A DNA stretch of 64,000 nucleotides, taken from NCBI GenBank assembly GCA_002399405.1, contig DHDP01000019.1:1-64000 (forward strand), given 5' to 3'. This document shows positions 58,116-64,000 of the stretch, in pieces (within the stretch, counting starts at the first letter, position 1; every line of letters begins with the position of its first letter). A program made the position numbers and the translations under genes. Source of the stretch: Treponema sp. UBA4873. Lineage in GTDB: Bacteria; Spirochaetota; Spirochaetia; Treponematales; Treponemataceae. The notes below the pieces were generated by a model that had not been told where the DNA came from, did not search any database, and worked only from the letters and a program-made list of their open reading frames with translations.

Positions 58116-58185
58116 TTTATACTGTATCATAGATAAATTATACAAACTGCGAAACCGCTTTCAGCAAAACACGCTTTGAAAGCGG
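58116..58185 (+). promoter_or_regulatory. Promoter-like sequence and hairpin before iorA
   Basis: TTTATA (58116-58121) and TATACA (58139-58144) are 17 bases apart. A perfect CCGCTTTCA/TGAAAGCGG stem (58155-58185) follows in the leader, without a T tract. Confidence 0.4.
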
Positions 58186-58205
58186 CTCAAATAGAGGATG
58201 CATCT

Positions 58206-59945
58206 ATGAAACAACTCATGCTGGGGAACGCGGCAGTCGCACGGGGGCTGTATGAAGCCGGCTGCGACATCATTTCCAGTTACCCGGGAACGCCGAGCAC
58301 CGAAATAACGGAAGAAGCCGCCAAATTCAGGGAAATCTACTGCGAATGGGCGCCGAACGAAAAAGTCGCGCTTGAAACGGCGTTCGGTGCAAGTCTTGCA
58401 GGAAAGCGCGCTTTCTGCGCCATGAAGCACGTCGGACTGAACGTCGCAGCCGATCCGCTTTTTACCGTGGCGTATACAGGCGTGAACGCAGGCCTTGTCA
58501 TCGGCGTCGCGGACGACCCCGGGATGCATTCGTCCCAGAACGAACAGGATTCGCGCCACCACGCAATCGCGGCGAAAATCCCGATGCTCGAACCGTCGGA
58601 TTCCGCGGAGGCGCTTTCGTTCGCAAAACTCTCATACGAGCTTTCGGAAAAATTCGACACGCCCGTCCTGCTTAAAATGTGCACGCGCGTCTCCCATTCA
58701 CAGTCGGTCGTCGAGACGGGCAGCCGTACTGAACAGCCGGTAAAACCGTATGAAAAAAACATAGCGAAATACGTCATGGCTCCGGCAAACGCAATCCGCC
58801 GTCATCCGGTCGTGGAAGAACGGCTGAGGAACATCACCGAATGGGCTGAAACGGCCGAAATAAACCGCGTGGAAAAAGGCGGAACAAAGCTCGGCATCAT
58901 CACGTCGTCGACGTGCTATCAGTATGCAAAGGAAGTTTTCGGAGACGAAGCGAGCGTATTGAAGCTCGGTATGGTCAATCCGCTGCCGCCGAAACTGATA
59001 CGTGATTTTGCGTCGAAAGTCGACGAAGTAGTCGTTATCGAAGAGCTCGATCCGATCATAGAAAATTTCTGCAAAACACTCGGCATACATGTACACGGGA
59101 AGGATATGTTTCCGCTCTGCGGCGAGTTCAGCCAGAACATACTCGCGCACGCGTTCGGGAAGCCCGACAAACCGGTGAAAAAACTCGACGAAACGATTCC
59201 CGTGCGGCCGCCCGTCATGTGCGCGGGATGCCCGCACCGCGGCATGTTCTACGCGCTTTCCAAAAACAAAATAACAGTGCTCGGCGACATCGGCTGCTAC
59301 ACGCTCGGTTCGGCAGCACCGCTTTCCGCAATGGAACTGACGCTCTGCATGGGCGCGTCCGTTTCGTCGATTCACGGATTCAACAAGGCGCTCGGAAAAG
59401 CCAGTGAAGGAAAAACAGTCGCAGTCATAGGCGATTCGACGTTCTGCCACTCGGGCATGACGGGACTTGCAAACATCGCGTACAATCAGTCAAATTCGAC
59501 AGTCCTCATCCTCGACAATTCAATAACCGGCATGACGGGCCATCAGCAGAATCCGTCAACCGGGAAAAACCTGTACGGGGAACCGGCAGGAAAAATCAAC
59601 CTTGAGGCGCTCGTTAAAGCGATGGGCATTAACCGCGTCCGCGTCGTCGATCCGTATAACATCGCAGAATGTGAAACGGCAGTGAAGGAAGAACTCTCAG
59701 CAGAGGAACCGTCCGTCATTATAAGCCGGCGGCCGTGCGTGCTGCTCAAGGAAGTAAAGCACGAGCAGCCGTTCCATGTGGATACGGACAAGTGCCGGAG
59801 CTGCAGATCGTGCATGAAAATAGGATGCCCCGCGCTCGCGATGAAAGGCGGCAAGGCGAAAGTCGACATAACACTGTGCGTCGGCTGCGGTGTATGCAGG
59901 CAGATGTGCGGATTCGGCGCGCTCAAAAGCAGCGGAGAGAAATAA
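58206..59945 (+). CDS. iorA: Indolepyruvate ferredoxin oxidoreductase, alpha subunit
   Basis: The 579-residue subunit oxidatively decarboxylates arylpyruvates to aryl-acetyl-CoA with ferredoxin reduction. It has the pyrimidine-binding N-terminus ('LGNAAVARGLYEAGCDIISSYPGTPSTEI'), the TPP motif region 'GDSTFCHSGMTGLANIAYN...DNSITGMTGHQ' and a C-terminal pair of [4Fe-4S] motifs (CRSCRSCMKIGCP and CVGCGVCRQMC). The start at 58206 follows GAGG. Followed after 11 bases by iorB. Confidence 0.96.
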   Translation: MKQLMLGNAAVARGLYEAGCDIISSYPGTPSTEITEEAAKFREIYCEWAPNEKVALETAFGASLAGKRAFCAMKHVGLNVAADPLFTVAYTGVNAGLVIGVADDPGMHSSQNEQDSRHHAIAAKIPMLEPSDSAEALSFAKLSYELSEKFDTPVLLKMCTRVSHSQSVVETGSRTEQPVKPYEKNIAKYVMAPANAIRRHPVVEERLRNITEWAETAEINRVEKGGTKLGIITSSTCYQYAKEVFGDEASVLKLGMVNPLPPKLIRDFASKVDEVVVIEELDPIIENFCKTLGIHVHGKDMFPLCGEFSQNILAHAFGKPDKPVKKLDETIPVRPPVMCAGCPHRGMFYALSKNKITVLGDIGCYTLGSAAPLSAMELTLCMGASVSSIHGFNKALGKASEGKTVAVIGDSTFCHSGMTGLANIAYNQSNSTVLILDNSITGMTGHQQNPSTGKNLYGEPAGKINLEALVKAMGINRVRVVDPYNIAECETAVKEELSAEEPSVIISRRPCVLLKEVKHEQPFHVDTDKCRSCRSCMKIGCPALAMKGGKAKVDITLCVGCGVCRQMCGFGALKSSGEK

Positions 59946-59956
59946 CGGAGCACAAC

Positions 59957-60535
59957 ATGGCAAACAAAGTAACTAATATAATGATAGTCGGCGTCGGCGG
60001 ACAAGGTTCGCTGCTTGCAAGCAAACTGCTCGGACAGGTACTGCTCGACAAAGGATACGACGTAAAAGTTTCCGAAGTGCACGGCATGAGCCAGCGCGGC
60101 GGAAGCGTCGTCACGTATGTGCGCTTCGGCGGCAAAGTATACTCCCCCATAGTCGACAAGGGCGAAGCCGATTTCATCGTCTCGTTCGAGCTGCTCGAAG
60201 CTGCGCGTTATGCCGGATATCTCGCTCCCTCGGGACGAATCGTCACGAACACGCAGCAGATAGACCCCATGCCCGTCATTACGGGGGCCGCGTCATATCC
60301 CGAAAATCTTGCGGACAAACTGCGGAACCTCGGCGTCAGCGTCGACGCACTGGACTGCCTCTCCCTCGCGGAACAGGCGGGAACGGCAAAAGCGGTGAAC
60401 ATCGTTCTTATGGGACATCTCTCGAAGTATTTCGATTTTCCGGAAAGCGAATGGATGAGTGCGCTCGAAAAGATTGTTCCGTCAAAATTCCTCGACGTGA
60501 ACAAAAAAGCGTTCGCGCTCGGAAAAGCTGATTAA
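59957..60535 (+). CDS. iorB: Indolepyruvate ferredoxin oxidoreductase, beta subunit
   Basis: The 192-residue gamma-type subunit has 'IMIVGVGGQGSLLASKLLGQVLLDKGYDVKVSEVHGMSQRGGSV', the family hallmark. Start at 59957 with CGGAG upstream. Partner of IorA. A terminator follows. Confidence 0.96.
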   Translation: MANKVTNIMIVGVGGQGSLLASKLLGQVLLDKGYDVKVSEVHGMSQRGGSVVTYVRFGGKVYSPIVDKGEADFIVSFELLEAARYAGYLAPSGRIVTNTQQIDPMPVITGAASYPENLADKLRNLGVSVDALDCLSLAEQAGTAKAVNIVLMGHLSKYFDFPESEWMSALEKIVPSKFLDVNKKAFALGKAD

Positions 60536-60559
60536 TCCGGCTGTGAACGCATGCAGGCT

Positions 60560-60582
60560 GCCGGTCGTATAGTGCGGCCGGC
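60560..60582 (+). terminator. Terminator after iorB
   Basis: GCCGGTCG pairs with CGGCCGGC (one G-T pair) around a seven-base loop, followed by GGTTTTATC. Confidence 0.6.
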
Positions 60583-60600
60583 GGTTTTATCGGGAACCGG

Positions 60601-61869
60601 TTACAGATACATTATGCAGTCTTTCAAAGGCATCGGTTTTCCCCATATGAATCCCTGAATACAGCTGCACGACACGTTCGTAAGAAAATCGAGCTGTTCC
60701 GTCGTTTCCACGCCTTCCGCGATTGTTTCAATTCCGGCCTTCTGTGAAATTCCGACAACGGCTTTTATAATTTCATTGTTCATGTCGTTCTGTTTGAGTA
60801 TTGTATCTATGAACGACTTGTCGATTTTGATCGTATCCACGGGCATCGTGCTTAAATTACAAAGCGACGAATATCCGATGCCGAAATCGTCGATCGAAAT
60901 TGTCACGCCTGTCTTTTTAAGCGCGTTAAGAACTGCCGCTGCCCGTACCGCATCGTTTATAAAAGAACTTTCCGTAATCTCTATTTCCAACTGAGCCGGA
61001 TTGACTTTATATTTCCGCAGAAGGCATTTGAACTGTGTGAGAAAAAGCGGCGACAGCAATTGCTTCGGAGAAACGTTTATTGAAATTTTACCGGTGAAGC
61101 TGTAGTCGGTTTGTAATTCCAGCAGATTTTTTACCGCGTTTTCCATCACCCATGAACCGATTCTGCCTATGAGATTTGTCCTTTCCGCGGCTGGAATAAA
61201 CGAGTCGGGATTCTGCAGCCCGTCTATAGTGTCATACCGCCTGATAAGCGCTTCAAAACCGCGCAGCCTGTGATCCTGCGTATAAAACTGCGGCTGATAA
61301 TAAAGGAGAAACTCCTTGTTTTCAAGACCGTCGCACATTCGTTTCCTGATATGTATTTCAGTAAAAAAATCCGTATACATTTCGGGTTTGTATATACAAA
61401 AGTTTCCCTTAAAATTAGTCTTGACGTACCTGAGCGCCAAATCAGCGTCTCTGTATAACGCGGACGCCGATTTGTCATGCTCCGGATATACCGCAATCCC
61501 TACCGAAATGCTTATTCTGTATCTGCCGAATTCTATAAACATATTTTCGCACAATCCGGTAACCTGCGGCTGTTTACAGATATTTTCAGCGATCAGTGCG
61601 AAAAGGTTCCCTTCGAGTTTGTACACGTGAATTACGTCTGATTTGCGGCCTGCCAGTACGGCTGCCGCCGTATCTATTATTCTGTCGCCTGTTTTTCTAC
61701 CGGAAAGGTCGTTTATGTAGCAAAGATTATCTATATCAAGCAGCATAAGAACGAAATTTCCGCTGTTCTTTTCGGCATCAGCAATAAAGCGGGACAGTTC
61801 TTCATCAAACACTTTTGAACCCGGTAATATCACATCCGTCGTGCTGCATTGTAAACTGGAAGAAAACAT
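60601..61869 (-). CDS. EAL-domain cyclic-di-GMP phosphodiesterase with degenerate GGDEF
   Basis: The 422-residue protein has a GGDEF-like part (about 1-165) where the signature loop is replaced by 'KLEGNLFALI', so it should not make c-di-GMP. The EAL domain (about 180-420) keeps the motifs: 'GFEALIRR', 'INVSPKQL', 'IEITESSF', 'IDDFGIGYSSL', 'IKIDKSFI' and 'AEGVET', so it probably degrades c-di-GMP. No membrane span or sensor domain. It is transcribed alone, divergent from the HTH gene. Confidence 0.92.
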   Translation of the reverse strand: MFSSSLQCSTTDVILPGSKVFDEELSRFIADAEKNSGNFVLMLLDIDNLCYINDLSGRKTGDRIIDTAAAVLAGRKSDVIHVYKLEGNLFALIAENICKQPQVTGLCENMFIEFGRYRISISVGIAVYPEHDKSASALYRDADLALRYVKTNFKGNFCIYKPEMYTDFFTEIHIRKRMCDGLENKEFLLYYQPQFYTQDHRLRGFEALIRRYDTIDGLQNPDSFIPAAERTNLIGRIGSWVMENAVKNLLELQTDYSFTGKISINVSPKQLLSPLFLTQFKCLLRKYKVNPAQLEIEITESSFINDAVRAAAVLNALKKTGVTISIDDFGIGYSSLCNLSTMPVDTIKIDKSFIDTILKQNDMNNEIIKAVVGISQKAGIETIAEGVETTEQLDFLTNVSCSCIQGFIWGKPMPLKDCIMYL

Positions 61870-61990
61870 CTTTACCTCATATTTTTGTGCAATATAACCG
61901 GGAACCTCTTTTTTAAAACCACATATTCTCCGTGTACAGTCATCATTTCTCCTGTTTCATAGCGTAAAAATGATGATTCGTATCAAACTA

Positions 61991-62026
61991 TCGATAATAT
62001 AATGTATTACCACATTATATTATCGA
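61991..62026. repeat. Perfect 15-base inverted repeat, probable operator
   Basis: TCGATAATATAATGT and its exact complement are separated by six bases. The site lies between the divergent EAL and HTH genes, about 75 bases before the HTH start. No T tract follows. It may be the operator of the HTH protein. Confidence 0.65.
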
Positions 62027-62102
62027 ATTTTATTTGTGTCTACTAACAATATCTTACAATAATAATGTTACAAAACCGTTATTTATGCTTCATTCTTTAC
62101 AA

Positions 62103-62435
62103 ATGAAGCAATCTCTGAAAGACATATTTATCCAGAATCTCAAATATTATAGAAATCAAAAAGGATTCTCCCAGGAAAAATTGTCGAATCTGCTCAATAA
62201 GGGATTCAACTATATCAACACAATCGAATGCGGAAAAAGCATGCCGCCTATAGATATGGTAGAGCAAATAGCGTCCGCGCTGGAAGTTGATCCGGCGGTA
62301 CTATTCAAAGCCGACGGATGTCCGGTAAACACGATTTTTTACAACAAGGATACGTTTATCAGGCAGATTTCAGCCGCTCTGAATGAACAGGTGCGGCTGT
62401 GCGTCGAGAATGTACTGAAATCGCAATTACGATAA
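62103..62435 (+). CDS. XRE-family HTH regulator
   Basis: The 110-residue protein starts at an ATG at 62103 (other in-frame starts at 62034 and 62085; no strong ribosome site for any). The HTH is 'NQKGFSQEKLSNLLNKGFNYINTIECGKSMP' (about residues 17-47), followed by 'ALEVDPAVLF' and a C-terminal helix. Simple single-domain repressor; target probably the adjacent inverted repeat. Confidence 0.8.
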   Translation: MKQSLKDIFIQNLKYYRNQKGFSQEKLSNLLNKGFNYINTIECGKSMPPIDMVEQIASALEVDPAVLFKADGCPVNTIFYNKDTFIRQISAALNEQVRLCVENVLKSQLR

Positions 62436-62522
62436 ATCGGAATTTTATCAGCGTACAATAGTTCCCCGGAAACGCGTTTTTGTGTTAGTATGGACAGATA
62501 CAATCACCAAGGATAAAAGAGC

Positions 62523-63836
62523 ATGTGTGAACACTATTATCAGAAAGACATGGAGACGATGCCGGAGGATCAGATTAAGGACCTTCAGGGAAAACGCCTC
62601 GCCGCACAGTTTAAATGGGCGTACGATAACATTGAGTTTTACAGGAACCGCTGCGTGGAAGCCGGAGTTGGGCCGGGAGACGTACGCGGCATGCAGGATC
62701 TGGACAGGCTGCCGTTTATGTGCAAGGACGACCTCCGCGCGACGTATCCGTACGGTTTATTCGCAGTTCCGCTGAAAGACGTCGTCCGCCTTCATGCTTC
62801 GTCGGGGACGACCGGAAAACAGATTGTCGTCGGATACACAAAAGAGGACCTCGACATCTGGGACGACATCGTCGCACGCCAGCTCGTCGCGGCAGGCGCT
62901 TCAAGCGAAGACGTCGTCCACGTCGCATACGGGTACGGCCTGTTTACCGGCGGCTTCGGCATTCACGGAGGAGCCACAAAGCTCGGCTGCACCGTCGTCC
63001 CTGTATCAGTCGGCAATACGCAGCGTCAGATTACCATTCTCAAGGACTTCAAATGCACGATACTCGCCTGCACGCCGTCGTACGCGGCGTACATGGGTGA
63101 AACGCTTCACGACATGGGCATGACGCCCGACGATATCTTTCTGAAAGCCGGCATTTTCGGCGCCGAACCGTGGACGGAGGAAATGCGGCGGGAAATCGAA
63201 AAATCGCTCGGACTTAAGGCGTACGACATTTACGGCCTTACCGAAATAATGGGACCGGGCGTCGCATACGAATGCAAAGAACAGCACGGCATGCACGTGA
63301 ACGAAGATCACTTCATCGTCGAAGCGCTCGATCCGGAAACGCACAAACCGGTACCCGACGGACAAAAGGGTGAAATCGTCTTTTCCTGTCTTACGCGCAA
63401 AGCGTTCCCGCTGCTCCGGTTCCGCACGAAGGATATAGGCGTGCTCGACAGAACGCCGTGCGCGTGCGGCCGTACGTTCGTGCGCATGTCTAAGCCGATG
63501 GGCCGCACCGACGACATGCTCATAATCCGCGGCGTAAACGTCTTCCCGTCGCAGATCGAAGGCGTGCTTCTTTCAAAAGGATATCCGTCCGTATATCAGA
63601 TTATCGTCGGCAGAGAAAACAACAACGACACGTTTGAAGTGCAGGTTGAAATGACGGAGAACAATTTCTCCGACGTCGTCGGCGACGTGCGCCGGAAGGA
63701 AAACGAACTCTCGAATGCGCTTCAGACAATCCTGCAGATAAAAGCGAAAGTTACGCTCGTCGCCCCGAAAACAATCGAGCGCAGCAACGGCAAGGCAAAG
63801 CGCGTGATCGACACACGTAAACTGCACGACAATTAG
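62523..63836 (+). CDS. paaK: Phenylacetate-CoA ligase family protein
   Basis: The 437-residue adenylating enzyme has the P-loop 'HASSGTTGK' (91-99), 'YGYGLFTGGFGIHGGA', 'DIYGLTEIMGPGVAYEC' and the C-terminal domain 'MSKPMGRTDDMLIIRGVNVFPSQIE' ending 'SNGKAKRVIDTRKL'. It forms or, run in reverse with ADP-less chemistry, releases aryl-acetyl-CoA. With IorAB it would process arylpyruvates. The ribosome site AAGGA lies upstream. In many genomes it follows iorAB directly. Confidence 0.93.
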   Translation: MCEHYYQKDMETMPEDQIKDLQGKRLAAQFKWAYDNIEFYRNRCVEAGVGPGDVRGMQDLDRLPFMCKDDLRATYPYGLFAVPLKDVVRLHASSGTTGKQIVVGYTKEDLDIWDDIVARQLVAAGASSEDVVHVAYGYGLFTGGFGIHGGATKLGCTVVPVSVGNTQRQITILKDFKCTILACTPSYAAYMGETLHDMGMTPDDIFLKAGIFGAEPWTEEMRREIEKSLGLKAYDIYGLTEIMGPGVAYECKEQHGMHVNEDHFIVEALDPETHKPVPDGQKGEIVFSCLTRKAFPLLRFRTKDIGVLDRTPCACGRTFVRMSKPMGRTDDMLIIRGVNVFPSQIEGVLLSKGYPSVYQIIVGRENNNDTFEVQVEMTENNFSDVVGDVRRKENELSNALQTILQIKAKVTLVAPKTIERSNGKAKRVIDTRKLHDN

Positions 63837-63847
63837 GAGATTCTATT

Positions 63848-64000
63848 ATGACAATCAATCAGATTTCGGTATTCCTTGAAAACAAACCGGGAACGCTTTC
63901 CGGTCTTACGGAAACGCTCGCTGAAAACAAAATAAACATGCGCGCACTGTCGCTTGCGGATACGTCCGACTTCGGCATAGCGCGCATCATCGTCGACAAC
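63848..64000 (+). CDS. ACT-domain protein, 3' end cut by window edge
   Basis: The first 51 residues ('FLENKPGTLSGLTETLAENKINMRALSLAD') are a typical ACT domain, an amino-acid-binding regulatory fold. It follows paaK by 11 bases with TTAGGAGA as ribosome site. ACT proteins are common partners of paaK/ior genes and may sense aromatic amino acids. Confidence 0.9.
   Translation, partial: MTINQISVFLENKPGTLSGLTETLAENKINMRALSLADTSDFGIARIIVDN

Noticed and set aside
61991..62026. The inverted repeat as a dif/Xer site
   Set aside because: The arms and six-base centre have dif-like geometry, but the bases next to the centre (ATGT/ACAT) do not fit the usual TAA/TTA pattern; an operator is more likely.

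Overview
The window is a spirochaete-type chromosome segment, most likely Treponema or a close relative. This is inference, resting on the many lipoproteins with a loose lipobox, the sugar-transport and glucanase content, and iorAB/paaK; no rRNA or standard tRNA gene is present to settle it. About half is a Mu-like (transposable) prophage and half is host DNA.

Prophage, position 1 to about 35.4-35.75 kb; the left end lies outside the window. It is built outward from a central immunity switch near 17.5 kb. Leftward lie a LexA/CI-type repressor, a RexA/RexB-like gene pair, a GNAT/ASCH pair, then the capsid and long-tail genes (protease/scaffold, decoration protein, major capsid protein, connectors, tail terminator, tail tube, frameshifted chaperones, tape measure, tail-tip/fibre) and a lipoprotein gene cut by the window edge. 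Rightward lie a long structured leader, early genes (Ner-like, MuA, MuB, Gam, GemA), an accessory patch with an integron-like attC site, a Dam methylase, a lysis-like cluster, and the packaging genes (small and large terminase, portal, MuF with a nuclease-toxin-like tail). Replication and packaging genes are Mu-like, but the tail genes are of the non-contractile (siphovirus) kind.

Region 35.3-35.96 kb has no protein gene. It holds a probable small RNA, an inverted repeat and a block of palindromic repeats, and the right prophage end should lie here.

Region 36-58 kb is a beta-1,3-glucan (laminarin-type) utilisation locus. Leftward it has two tandem GH64/GH16 pairs of lipoprotein glucanases and an operon for an ABC importer (two permeases, binding protein), a CBM9-like lipoprotein, a large glycosidase with a barrel-like C-terminus, and another GH16. 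Rightward it has a GH94/149/161-type phosphorylase, a cytoplasmic GH30 and a GH16/CBM lipoprotein. The four leftward transcription units share one upstream motif. A simple model is that surface lipoproteins cut the glucan, the importer takes up oligosaccharides, and the phosphorylase plus GH30 finish them inside the cell.

Region 58-64 kb carries iorA and iorB (2-oxoacid:ferredoxin oxidoreductase), an EAL-domain phosphodiesterase, an HTH regulator, a phenylacetate-CoA ligase and the start of an ACT-domain gene, probably an arylpyruvate/aryl-acetyl-CoA pathway interrupted by two signalling genes.
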